Under the pieces are notes generated by a model, which ran no database searches, was not told the origin of the DNA, and worked only from the letters and a program-made list of their open reading frames with translations. Both the position numbers and the translations under genes were made by a program. Shown here piece after piece: positions 1 through 9,883 of a stretch of DNA of 64,000 nucleotides. Source of the stretch: Amyelois transitella (Eukaryota; Arthropoda; Insecta; Lepidoptera; Pyralidae); contig NC_083506.1 of the NCBI RefSeq assembly GCF_032362555.1, forward strand, positions 12,137,501 through 12,201,500, written 5' to 3'. How positions within the stretch are numbered: position 1 is the stretch's first letter; the number at the start of each line of letters is the position of its first letter.

Positions 1-29
1 AGTAGCTGGTCCCTTTGGCTTCTACATCT

Positions 30-705
30 ACACTAATATTATAAAGAGGAATACTTTGTTTGTTTGGTTGTAATGAATAGGCTCAAAAACTACTGGACCG
101 ATTTTAAAAATTCTTTCACCTTTCGAAAGCTACATTATCCACGAGTAACATAGACTATATTCTATTTTGGAAAAAAATAGGGTTCCGTAATATATTTGGA
201 TTTTTCGGACACAAACTGAAAAAAAATCAACCAAAAAGTTACTTATTTTGCGTACGCTGCCTAAACTACAAAAGATAGAACCATTAAATGTTTTAATTAA
301 TTGTAGATCTTATAAATATCTACAAAAAAGTCCGCGACACACTATACCTATCTATGTCGAGTGAGGCACAACAACCACATTTTTATTTAAAAATCTTGAA
401 TTTTTTTGGTCTACATTTAAACGCGTTTTTTTTACTCATGCTAATAATCCTTATCAAAATAAATAATTTCATCAATAAGTACAGTTTATGTAGATAATAT
501 TTGGTCATTGAATGATTAAAATTGGACGTTTGGTTTTGAAGTTGTGGTGAAATTAAAATATTACGATTTCTGCTGCACGGACCGTTGCGAAGTGAGCAAG
601 ACTTAGTTGGCCGCTTTGCGGACGGTCCTTTAGTTAGTTCTAATCGAGATATATTTAGTATCGGCTGTGCATCCGTGCGAAGCCGGGCGGGTCGCTATTG
701 ACATG
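30..705 (+). repeat. Degenerate dispersed repeat with terminal motif gtgcgaagccgggcgggtcg
   Basis: It opens with cactaatattataaagagg and a segment like aaaactactggaccgatttt, and closes with the GC-rich motif near 675-700. The same closing motif is at 50356-50382, and related openings are at 5990-6200, 49861-50078 and 62281-62400. This pattern is common at the ends of lepidopteran dispersed repeats; the family was not identified. Confidence 0.5.
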
Positions 706-980
706 ATATAGATCTTCCATGTTTTTTAGCTAAAATAAAAATGCTCATCAGGTTGAACAACTTTTGTCAAGAAGTCTTTTTCATAATTCGGATGATTTAC
801 CTGGTCTGTAATGGTTCTGCATCAGGTGTTCCAGATCTTCGATTTTATATGCCAACAGAAAATGCTTATCAGGTTGAACAACTTTCATTTTCATTACACT
901 TTGATTGTCGTACAACAAAAAAAAGTTTCATTGCAATTTTTTTTTCAGATTCGTGCTCGTTAGGTTACTCTTTTTTTTTA

Positions 981-1072
981 CATACATACATAAAATCACG
1001 CCTCTTTCCCGGAGGGGTAGGCAGAGACTACCTCTTTCCACTTGCCACGATCTCTGCATACTTCTTTTTTTT
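981..1072 (-). mobile_element. LINE 3' end fragment (minus strand)
   Basis: Begins with catacatacataaaatcacg and continues through the 3' end also seen at 2881, 47012 and 25002. On the minus strand it ends ...AAGAGGCGTGATTTTATG followed by TATG repeats. Strongly 5'-truncated, as expected for target-primed insertion. Confidence 0.75.
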
Positions 1073-1289
1073 TATATCGTTATAAATCATTTTTTTTTAA
1101 ATGTACACACTGTACAGACAAAAACTTTTTACTGTTTTATTTATTTATGTGTTGATATATTGATGACAAGGATTTGTAGTGATTAAAATGCAGATTCATA
1201 TATGTATATCACCTGTCTCGGATTTGTTATAATCTGAACTATTGTATCTTGTGTTTATCATTCCTTTTAGTTTTCTGCGTACATAAATG

Positions 1290-1361
1290 TCCAACAGTCT
1301 CGCAAGGACTAAAAGGTCACAATCAGCTGTTTGGATTAATAATGGAATTGAGATTCAAATA
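1290..1361 (-). mobile_element. SINE fragment (minus orientation)
   Basis: Decayed match to the middle of the abundant SINE (caacagtctcgcaaggact, ggaattgagattcaaatag). It directly abuts a plus-oriented copy of the same SINE. Confidence 0.6.
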
Positions 1362-1363
1362 GT

Positions 1364-1697
1364 ACAGTTCCGTGTGGTTTCCGGCACCAATGCAAAAAAA
1401 AAGAATAGGACTACTCCATCTCTTTCCCATGGATGTCGTAAAAGGCGACTAAGGGATAGGCTCACAACATCATAGAACCATATCCATATATAACTGAAAG
1501 TGGCCTTTCAGTGTTAAAAATACTGTTAAAATTAAAAATACTATATCCCATGCAGTGTAGCATTTGAAGTAGCATTTGAATCTCAATTATATCATTAAGC
1601 CAAATAGCTGAACGTGGCCATTCAGTCTTTTCAAGACTGTTGACTCTATCCACCCCACAAGGGATATAGACGTGACCATATGTATGTTTGTATGTAT
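1364..1697 (+). mobile_element. SINE copy, plus orientation, nearly full length
   Basis: Head ttccgtgtggtttccggcac, body ggactactccatctctttcc and cgtaaaaggcgactaaggga, and 3' end caagggatatagacgtgacc with a (TATG)n tail. It carries an internal rearrangement around 1480-1560. Confidence 0.75.
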
Positions 1698-2880
1698 AGT
1701 ACATGTAGATAGTCCATCACGTAAAAGAAGAATCCAAGTTTGTTAGTCATCTAACCAACAGCTAGTATGGTTCATAGCACAAACTATATTGATAAGACTG
1801 CTCCGGCTGCTGCCTGAACCTCCGTCTCTTGCGGCAATTCCTTCACTTGCCCTGTTTCAATAGCTGGCTAAATGCAACAGCAGTAACTTTTTTCTTTGTT
1901 CAATATTTGTCCATCTCTCGCACCTACTTCCGTTGGTTTTTTTTTTCAGATTTATTTATGTATATTGTTTCTTTTATATTTTTTATTAGCTTTTTTCCTG
2001 TAGGTCTCTGTAGGTCTTTATTTTTTTTTGTTATATATTTTTTTCTTTGTTTGAGCTTATATCTGCGTGTTTTACGATCGCTGGATATATCCGCTGGATA
2101 GGTCTCTATTGTTAAGGTGGTACCCTAGGCACCATAAAAGTAATTATCCTTAGTCGTTTTATTATAGCCATATAAAAAAGTGGCCCATTTTGATGACAAA
2201 GGTTGTATTGCTCATGCGCACCTGGCTAGGTCTTTGTTTTTCTCTTTGTATGTTTACCTGCGTCTCCAGGTCGTTAGTCATTTTTTGTAAAATAAATTGT
2301 ACTTACATTATCTACGTAATGTTTATTTATATTACCTATGATTTATAAAGGAACATTGGTGACTGACTCATCAACGCCCGGCCTAAAGAATATTACCATT
2401 TAGAGATAAGAAAAGAAAGGATTTTTCAAAAGCTGAGATAAGAAAGGATATTTCAAAATTCAACCGCTAAAGGTGTCAAAAAATTTGTATGAAAAAGAAA
2501 TTAAATCTTGACTGATGGACTAAAAATTTCTCTTTGGCAAAAATAATCAAAGGGGTGTCTCAAGGTTTTCTTCTAAAATACTAGTTCGCAAACCTTACGC
2601 TAGAGCGTCGCCGCAAACGTGACAAAATGCAGAAGATCACGTAAAGTATACTCAACCACTGTCCGAACCAAAGTCTGAGAGTATATCCTCTCTGCCTACT
2701 CCCCTGAGAAGGTAATATAAAATTGAAAAAAAAAAAGTAAAAAGAATTTATTCGTAAAACACCATAATAAAAAGACAAAAAAAGAAACAAGAATATGTAC
2801 AAAAAGAGACATGTAGTATGGGTGCTCCCGAGAGGGCTGCGAGTTCTGTATGGAGAAACATAAATAAATTATTACATAAA

Positions 2881-4230
2881 CATACATAAAATCACGCCTC
2901 TTTCCCGGAGGGGTAGGCAGAGACTACCTCTTTCCACTTGCCACGATCTCTGCATACTTCCTTCGCTTCATCCACATTCATAACTCTCTTCATACAAGCT
3001 CGGCGGGTTCGGGTACTTTTGACCTGACCCTTTACCAGGACGTCCTTAATTTGATCAAGATACGTTCGTCTAGGTCTTCCCACTCCGAACTTTCCCTCCA
3101 CACTCTCCTTGTATATCTGCTTAGTCAACCTGCTTTAATTCATCCTCTTCACATGACCGAACCATCTTAACATACCCTTTTCTATTCCTGTAACTACATC
3201 TTCTTTCACATCACAACATTCCCTTATCACGCTGTTCCTTATCCTGTCACTCAATTTCACACCCATCATACTCCTTGACTTGACTTAAGGTCCTATGTCC
3301 CCTAGCTGGTGCAGAGGGCATCCACAGTGCGTCGCCATCCCGCTCGGTCTTGAGCTTCGCGTTTTATTTCGCTCCAAGTCTTCCCTAGATTCTTTACCTC
3401 TGCGATGATTGTCCGCCGCCAGGTCTGTTTAGGGCGGCCACGTTTACGCTTTCCTTGGGGATTCCAGGGCTAGGGCTAGGGCTTGCCTTGTTCATACTCC
3501 TTAACGCTCTCATTTCCACTGCATTTATTCTGCTTTCATGCTTCTTTTGCCATACCCAACTTTCACTCCCATACATTAATGTCGGGACCAACACGCCCCT
3601 GTGCACAGCCAGTCGAGCCTTTTTGGATAGTTTCTGACTGCTCATAAAGGCATGCAAAGCTCCATTCACCTCGTTCCCCGCGTTCACTCTCCTTTCAATA
3701 TCACTATCATACTTGCCATCTGATGTAAACTTTGATCCTAGATATACAAACTCTTTCACTTGCTCAACTTTTTCTCCTCCAATCAAAATATTACATGCTG
3801 TCATTTCTTTCTCCATTTCAAAAACCAGTGTTTTAGTTTTACTTACGTTCACTTTCATTCCTTTCTCTTTTAAAGCTTCATGCATACAGTTTACCATCTC
3901 CTGTAACTCTTCCGCTGATGACGCCAGTATAACCTGATCGTCGGCATAATGCAGACATTTGACGAGTAACTCATTCATCCTTAATCCACTTTCAGACTCT
4001 TTCAAATCTGTCAAACAACTATCCATAAATAGGTCAGCCACGGTGACGCAACACATCCTTGCCTAACACCTTTCCCAATCTTAAACCACTCAGTGTGCGC
4101 TCCGTTTATCCTGACACAAGCACTCGAATCCTCATATAAGGATTTCAGTGCTCGTATTAAGAGACTGCTCACCCCATGCATAGAAAGTGCTGACCACAAT
4201 TCATTCCTCTCATCTCTAAGTTACTCTCCG
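2881..4230 (-). mobile_element. Broken non-LTR retrotransposon (LINE) with reverse transcriptase remains
   Basis: On the minus strand, in order: a piece with GKGVRQGCVASPW (about 4199-4011); then 4056 downward with the reverse transcriptase catalytic motif YADD (LHYADDQVILASS), EKGMKVNVSKTKTLVFE and FVYLGSKFTSDG; then the thumb/C-terminal part; then 3128-2892 with VGRPRRTYLDQIKDVL and CRDRGKWKEVVSAYP. Frame changes between the pieces and an inserted second LINE (3277-3491) show it is dead. The 3' end lies at 2881, next to CATA-type repeats. The clade is not certain; the motifs resemble RTE-like elements. Many 3' ends of the same family lie elsewhere in the window. Confidence 0.85.
3277..3491 (-). 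mobile_element. Second LINE fragment nested in the first, with 11-bp target duplication
   Basis: The direct repeat tcatactcctt occurs at 3266-3276 and 3492-3502, and the host LINE is continuous across it when compared with the copy at 47012-47428. On the minus strand the insert encodes a LINE C-terminus (RKRGRPKQTWRRTI, then KTWSEIKREAQDRAGWRRTV and VDALC) and ends in a (CAAGT)n-like tail. A short ccctag repeat lies at its other edge. Confidence 0.8.
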
Positions 4231-4347
4231 CACATTTATAATTTTTTCCTCTACTAACATTAAAGTACTTAACTACTTACACTCAATCTCTCTTTTAAGA
4301 ATTTTTCCACATTATATCAGTTAATGAATATTTTTTTATATTTACAG

Positions 4348-5207
4348 CCAAACCCAAGTTTAGAAGTCCACAACTTTGTAACTGGGATGAAGTTGGAAGC
4401 TTTAAACCCTCAAGACATGAAGTCAATAAGGCCAGCAACTGTCACTAAAGTGTTCAACAATTACCATTTCCGGGTCACTATTGACGACCATGCCGAAGAC
4501 TATGAAGATTCCAAAATGGCGTGGATTTGTGATTCCAAGCACCCATACATCTTCCCAATAGGCTGGGCTCAAAAGTATAATATTACATTCAAAACGCCAA
4601 AAATTTGGAAAGAGGGTAAGTTTGATTGGGACGAATATTTGTCCATGACTTCATCAGTCCCCGCTCCGGAGTATTGCTTCGGAAACAAAACGCCACTGAA
4701 GGGCATCGAAGTCGGAATGATGTTGGAAGCGGTCAATCCTCAGAACCACGAGGAAATCCACGTCGCCAAGATAGATGCTATAGTTGAACATATGCTGTGT
4801 GTTGAGCTACTGCCTATCGGGGAGAAAGTGTGGTACGCTCAAGACAGTGTTCTCTTATTCCCGGTCAGTTGGTGTGACAGTAACAACTACGCTTTGCACA
4901 TACCTGACACATCAGCGGCCAAAGAGCCTCCAAAGGTACCCGAAACAAAAACTGTACATGTTAATTCCTCGGAGGAATGGTGTGATAGAATATTTTTCAA
5001 TTACAAGTGTTACGCCGGGCCTTTGATAAGTAGGAACAAGCTATCGCAGTTGCCTAAACACGTGGGTCCGGGGCCGCTGACGCTGGTGCTCAGAGAGGTG
5101 TTGAACAAGATGATATCGGCTTCGTACAAACCGGCCAAGCTGTTGAAGGACTGGGAATCGGATGAGCTGCCCGAGGAAGGGATGAGACTGGAAATGTTTA
5201 GAGCCAA
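4348..5207 (+). CDS. Sfmbt: Sfmbt exon a: end of one MBT repeat, a full MBT repeat, start of SLED
   Basis: Acceptor ttatatttacag ends at 4347 and donor gtaagt starts at 5208. The exon is read in phase 0 and ends with two bases of a Lys codon. An ATG at 4324 opens the same frame but lies inside the acceptor tract, so it is not taken as a start. The exon contains both MBT segments and the first part of the SLED domain. Confidence 0.85.
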
Positions 5208-6226
5208 GTAAGTATTCTTTTACCAAGTAACAAAATTATGAATACCAAAAATCTTTCTACCAAATTTCATTTTTCTGATGTAAATATAAGTTATAAGTCT
5301 TAATAAAAAACATAATCATGAACATAATTTTTATTAATATATATATATATTATATATATATATAAGACTTAATAATAAATATAATAATTATTAAGTCTTA
5401 TAAGTATCTTTTTACACATTATATAGTTAAACATAATTATGTTTAAAAATATGAAAGAGCGAACATTTTCAAAGTGAAATATATTTGAACGTTTGAATCT
5501 TTCTCATTCCCAGAGTGACTTATAAGGCAAGCAGTGATCCATTAGCCAAAGCATTCACATACTCTCTTTAGCTACCTAATCTTTGTAGCAAGAATTCAAC
5601 CGGGCCAGCTCAGCTTTAGGAATAATAATCTTGTACCTTTATCCAGAAAATAACGCATCTCATGCGCACGCATTTTTCAAATGATATCTTAATTTGTTTC
5701 AGAGTGAAATCCGGCACCTACCACGCCTACGTGCCTATAGCTTTAACCGTGGACCAAGTGTTGCCGTTCTGCAAAGACATGTGCGCCAAGATGCAGGCCT
5801 GCCCGTGTCTGTTCGGCCCCGAGGAGTACCCCGGCCCGTGTCCCAATAACTGCCAGAACGTCGACAAATCTATGATCCGTAAGTGTTGAGAACAACTTAT
5901 TCTAAGGAAAGATTTTCAATTACATTTTTGACTATTTTGACTAAAAATGGTGTTAAATGTCGGATTGTCTTTCTCAATGAGCATATAATAATAACATAAT
6001 ATATCCTACTACTATTATAAAGGCGGAAGTTTGTATGGATTTTTGTTACTCATTCACGCAAAAACTACTGAACCGATTACCATGAAATTTGGTATGTAGG
6101 TAGCTGAAGACCCAGAATAACACATAGGCTACTTTTTATCCCAGAGTTCCCGCGGGATTGATAGGGTTTCCATGCGGACGAAGTCGCGGGCGGCCTCTAG
6201 TATATATATATATATATATATATATA

Positions 6227-6268
<42 letters not shown>

Positions 6269-8096
6269 TTAGGGTGAGAGGTTGTGCGTTTGTGTGTTTG
6301 TTTGTGCAAACCAATGTTAGCATATATCTCCAAAACTACTGGTCCGATTTTAATGCGGTTTTCACTACTGGATTTAGATTTGATTGGTGCATGTTCTTAG
6401 ATAAGTGTTACGGTTACAAATCACCAGGATGCGCTGCAGTATACAATTGTTAACATAAATGAATGTTAGCATGTATCTCCAAAACCACGCGTATTAGAAA
6501 GAACGCTGGTTCGCCGTATTAAATGTTTCGATGCAAATTGCTTATAACGACTATATCTCAAAACCTATTCGTCTGATTTATATACTGTAATTTTAGTCTA
6601 CATGAAAAGCTGAAAGTAATAAACTTATTTATTTGGATAAGGATTTATACTGAAATAAAGAAAATTGGTTTCAAAATAACTTATATAAAATCTTAAAAAA
6701 TTAACATAAAAGTGGTTATTGTAAGTAAACCTTAAGAGATAGATATATGCTCTCGCGGACTTTTTTGTGACAAAAAATGAGTACTTCACATCTTTAGTAC
6801 ATTGTTTTACTATATCTTTGTTGGTTTGCGCAGCGTTCGCGTGGAAAGCTCGCAGATGGCCGACTCATTCAACTTTCACCTGCATTGTTGACGTTTCCCG
6901 TAAGAAATCCGGGATAAAATGTAGCCTATAGCCTTGTTGTGGATTATACCTTGCGGGGCAGACATAGCCAACAGTTGTCTATATATATTAGCTTAATGAT
7001 AAAATTGAGATTCAAATAGTGACAGGTTGCTAGGCTATCGCCTAAAAAAGGAATCCCAAGTATATAATAAGCCTATCCCTTAGTCGCCTTTGACGATATC
7101 CATGGGAAATAGATGAAATGGTCCTATTCTTTTTTTTATAGGTACCGGCAATCACACGGCACAGAATAATAATGAATATAACTGAACTTCAGATGTCTCA
7201 TTGCTCTCTGCAATGTAAATTTGAGATAAAATAGATTAGATTTTTAATTTAAAATTGTCTACTTTCCAGAAAATGGCACGGATCGCCGCGGAAGACCTAA
7301 GGAAAGCACATTAACTGGCAAGCGGAAAAGAAAGAAGTGTACTCAAGAGAAGAAAGAAAAGCTGCTTTCACAAGAGACTGCTAGCAATGATGGAAAGTCT
7401 GCAGAGAGTGAACAAAGCGCTGGTTCCACACCGCCTTCCGAATCTGGGACCAGGCCGAACTCTCCGGACAGCGGCGACTGCAAGAAAACCCAGAAGAAAC
7501 GACGTGAACGCAAAAACGAATACCCGAAACTTGAAATGAAAACTCGCGGCGCCAAACTCCCCAATTTCGCCATACAAATGAAAGAAGCCCATTGGAACAA
7601 AAAAGATGTAGAGACGATGTACAATAATTCTTGCGCTCAAAAGAAAGGACACACCCCAGATAGCGACACTGAGAACGACACTAATGGAAGCAGCTCCAAT
7701 TCCAGAGACGCCAAGAATATTTCAGATGTTTCAGACCCTGAAGAACCCGAACTTAAGAAATTAAAATTCAATACATACGATCCTTTGCCGTCTGATAACA
7801 AAACGTCTGATGAAAAGGATACTGATATAGCTCAGATAAAGGACAAACTGAAGCTATCGTCGAATCCGATGGATTGGACTGTCGATAACGTGTACAAATA
7901 TCTTAACAATTCAAAAGACTGCAATCTGATAGCAGATAAGATGAGGCAAGAGAAAATAAATGGAGAGGCTCTCGTGATGTTGGAAATGCCGACGATACGG
8001 GAGGTTCTTCACATAAAAAAAGAATTTGCGGTCCATTTACGCCGTCATATTACGAAATTAAGACGTTTTTACGTTGACAATTTTGAATATAAGTGA
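4348..8096 (+). CDS. Sfmbt: MBT-repeat / SLED / SAM Polycomb-group protein, 3' part (probable Sfmbt)
   Basis: Three exons (4348-5207, 5703-5878, 7270-8096) join in phase to the last 620 residues of a chromatin protein; TGA stop at 8094. Residues about 1-85 are the back of one MBT repeat (GMKLEALNPQ, FPIGWAQKYN) and 92-185 a complete MBT repeat (FDWDEYL, GMMLEAVNPQ, FPVSWCDSNNYAL). Residues 210-340 match the SLED (Scm-like embedded) domain and are rich in Cys and Pro. A polar linker of about 200 residues contains a basic KRKRKK cluster that could be a nuclear signal. Residues 547-620 are a SAM domain (DWTVDNVYKYL near its start). This order is found in Sfmbt and Scm families; MBT repeats bind methylated histone lysines and SAM domains link Polycomb complexes. 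In Drosophila, Sfmbt pairs with Pho in PhoRC. Sfmbt is preferred over Scm or l(3)mbt by family resemblance only. The first exon begins in phase 0 after an acceptor, so upstream exons with more MBT repeats must lie before the window. Confidence 0.75.
5362..5401. repeat. AT-rich hairpin in Sfmbt intron
   Basis: Arms ataagacttaataat and attattaagtcttat are perfectly complementary with a 10-nt loop. The hairpin follows a TA-rich run at 5338-5361. Confidence 0.7.
5703..5878 (+). CDS. Sfmbt: Sfmbt exon b: second part of the SLED domain
   Basis: Acceptor tttgtttcag ends at 5702 and donor gtaagt starts at 5879. The exon completes the split Lys codon and reads VKSGTYHAYVPIALTVDQV and then a Cys-rich stretch (CKDMCAKMQACPC, GPCPNNCQN) typical of SLED. 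It ends one base into a codon that the next exon completes. Confidence 0.88.
5990..6200 (+). repeat. Dispersed repeat, about 200 bp, near-identical to 49861-50078
   Basis: Runs from atcctactactattataaag to atgcggacgaagtcgcgggc. The copy at 49861 differs at only a few positions, which indicates recent activity of its family. It is in the Sfmbt intron, just left of a TA microsatellite. Confidence 0.8.
6200..6264. repeat. (TA)n microsatellite
   Basis: About 65 nt of almost uninterrupted TA, broken once by actaa near 6227. Confidence 0.95.
6950..7161 (-). mobile_element. SINE copy, minus orientation, tail-truncated
   Basis: Matches the SINE from ttgcggggcagacatagcca to the head caatcacacggca, reading on the plus strand from tail to head. 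It lies in the Sfmbt intron shortly before the last exon. Confidence 0.75.
7270..8096 (+). CDS. Sfmbt: Sfmbt last exon: basic linker and C-terminal SAM domain
   Basis: Acceptor ctactttccag ends at 7269. Reading continues QNGTDRRGRPKEST, then the basic cluster GKRKRKKC, a Ser/Asp/Glu-rich disordered linker, and a SAM domain of about 74 residues ending FYVDNFEYK and TGA. The final helix region (KKEFAVHLRRHITKLRRF) is the part that was duplicated downstream. Confidence 0.88.
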
Positions 8097-8157
8097 TACG
8101 CGTGATAGCTTTAAGTAGTCCATGTGTACTAGACAACAATCAATTTTTTCCTATTGT

Positions 8158-8300
8158 AATATTGGAAATGCCGACGATACGGGACTTCCTTCACATGAAA
8201 AAAGAATTCGCGGTCAAAGTATGCGAACATATTCCGAAAATAAAATGGTTTTATGTGACAATTTTAAATATAAGAGACTTTGGTGATAGTTTTAAGTAGA
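8158..8300 (+). pseudogene. Duplicated end of the Sfmbt SAM exon, copy 2
   Basis: The stretch repeats the last ~140 bases of the Sfmbt coding exon and its flank. It shares ggaaatgccgacgatacggg exactly and ends gatagttttaagtag where the parent ends gatagctttaagtag. Translated, it reads LEMPTIRDFLHMKKEFAVKV, then CEHIPKIKWFYV, so the SAM helix is changed at many positions; a one-base deletion after FYV shifts the frame. No AG acceptor precedes it, so it is unlikely to be spliced into the gene. Confidence 0.8.
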
Positions 8301-8575
8301 GATGCGCCGAGTAACGAGTACCAAGTTTTACTCGCCTCAATTTTTTTTAACCGAGTACTCGGCCGAGTAACTCTGTTCTATCGAATACCCTCACCAGTCG
8401 CTTGATCGTTAGCAAACAAGTAATCCACGTTGCGCGTCATAGTAATTGAAAGTTTTTAATTATCCATTTACTGAGTGTAGTACTTAATTATATCTACCTA
8501 AATATATTGCATTAGAACCGAGTTATTAGGCCGAGTACGAGTATCAAAAAACCCGCCGAATACGCCGAGTACGAA
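8299..8575. mobile_element. Small dispersed repeat (gccgagtac family) inserted between Sfmbt copies
   Basis: It begins gagatgcgccgagtaacgag and ends acgccgagtacga, with further ccgagtac motifs at 8351, 8517 and 8530. It separates copies 2 and 3 of the duplicated SAM end. It looks like a non-coding DNA element; the superfamily is not clear. Confidence 0.5.
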
Positions 8576-8648
8576 AAAATAATTCGCGGTCCAATTATGC
8601 AAGGTTAAAAATTTTGAATAAAAGAGACTTCTGTGATAGTTTTAAGTA
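8572..8648 (+). pseudogene. Duplicated end of the Sfmbt SAM exon, copy 3 (shorter, decayed)
   Basis: Contains aattcgcggtcca, attttgaataaaagagactt and gtgatagttttaagta in the same order as copy 2, with an internal deletion. It is closer to copy 2 than to the coding exon (shared gagactt and gtgatagttttaagta), so it arose from copy 2 or with it. Confidence 0.7.
8622..8627 (+). terminator. Candidate poly(A) signal for Sfmbt
   Basis: AATAAA within gaataaaag, about 530 nt after the Sfmbt stop. It lies inside the decayed copy 3. Presence of the hexamer is seen; its use is inferred. Confidence 0.35.
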
Positions 8649-8690
8649 TAAGTTCCTTGTATATAAATATTTGCTAAATAATAGAAATCT

Positions 8691-8696
8691 TTTATT
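8691..8696 (-). terminator. Candidate poly(A) signal for the minus-strand gene
   Basis: tttatt on the plus strand reads AATAAA on the minus strand, about 45 nt after the stop of the uncharacterised gene. Together with the plus-strand signal near 8622 it fits two convergent genes. Confidence 0.45.
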
Positions 8697-8741
8697 TTAC
8701 TACCAATTTTTAAATACATTGTTTTGTTGGGTTTTCAAACA

Positions 8742-9883
8742 TCACAGAGAATTCTTTCGCAACTTTTTGCAAATGTAATTGCAAATTTTTGATATGAATG
8801 ACTTGCCAGTTTCCTCGATTTCCTTCTCGTCCACCGTGCCATCGTCGCCAGTGCATAGATTCTTCTTTGCAAACGACACTTTGACCGGTATTTCTCTGTC
8901 TGACAACTGTTGGGGCTGTAACTCGTACTGTTCTAATTCTTTCTTTTTGGCGACCATTTTCTTTATGTTCTCCGTTGAAGCCACATAAGACGAAACTCCT
9001 TCAACACTTGTATCCTTGATATTAATTTCAGACATCATATTGCGATTGTTCATCTTTATAACACACGGTGTGCTACTGCTCAGTAAATACACGTTTACTC
9101 TATTGTCGAATGTACGATTTCTCGATTTGGAATTATCATTGAGAGTAGAGTCTGTAAGATAGTTATCATTTTTATAAGCTTCAACAACTACTTGCAGACT
9201 GTCGTCTTCAAAACTTGCGTCATAAGTTCTATTGGATTCTACTGTATCCGTTCTTGATTCCTTATCTTTAACTGCGTCTGTGACTTCAACTTGCACCTGA
9301 TTGTCATTAGTTATTACTGATTGAACTGACGGTTCAGAGGATATTATGTTCTGTATCATATCTTTTATAAAATTTTCCATATCCGATATGGAATCTGTAT
9401 GAGTTCTATTGAGAATTTCGTTAAGTTTTTTCTTGTATAGGTCGTAATCTCGCAAGTTTGATTGGAAAGTGTTGAAAATGTCTTGCACCGTAGTCTTAAA
9501 GAATTTTATGTTGGATTCAAGGCTACTTACAGAACCGTTATCTATTTGGAGTTCTTGCGATATGTTCCGATAAATATTTTGCTCTAGCCTATCTAAATCA
9601 GAGTCGGTGATTGATTTTTTAGATTTGCCGCCCATTTTAACTGATGGGCTGTCTTTGCGCTGATCATTACTATTATCTTTCACTGGAACTTCGTCGTGTT
9701 CGTATCGTTTGTAATATTCCTTATGCTTGCTCTTTGTTACAGTGATATTTGAACCAGTAGCGGATCTGACCACAGTGTACGATGATTTATTATTGTTTAT
9801 ACATATGTCTGATCTGCATTGACTGTCCGTGTTTGAATTGAGCTGATAACTGCGACAGGGTTCCAATGTGTCGCGTGGTCTGT
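8742..9883 (-). CDS. Main coding exon of the uncharacterised gene
   Basis: Open for 1142 bases from the acceptor at 9884-9885 to the stop. Its length, long uninterrupted frame in AT-rich DNA and matched splice phase with the ATG exon argue that it is a real coding sequence. Confidence 0.75.

Larger units (their letters stand above)
1..4347. other. Intron of the Sfmbt-like gene, filled with transposon remains
   Basis: No exon could be recognised here. The stretch holds a degenerate repeat ending in the motif gcgaagccgggcgggtcgct (about 30-705), LINE 3' end pieces (981-1072, 2881-4230), SINE pieces (1290-1697) and T-rich unremarkable sequence between 1830 and 2880. The short ORFs are T-rich and match no protein family. 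Confidence 0.6.

Noticed and set aside
2581..2887. T-rich minus-strand frames resembling membrane proteins
   Set aside because: Hydrophobicity comes from poly(T)/poly(A) tracts; no start context or family match.
5338..5361. TA-rich run as an origin or promoter
   Set aside because: Simple AT repeat inside an intron without other signals.
8158..8300. Alternative last exon of Sfmbt
   Set aside because: No AG acceptor precedes the homologous segment and the frame breaks before the end; treated as a decayed duplicate.
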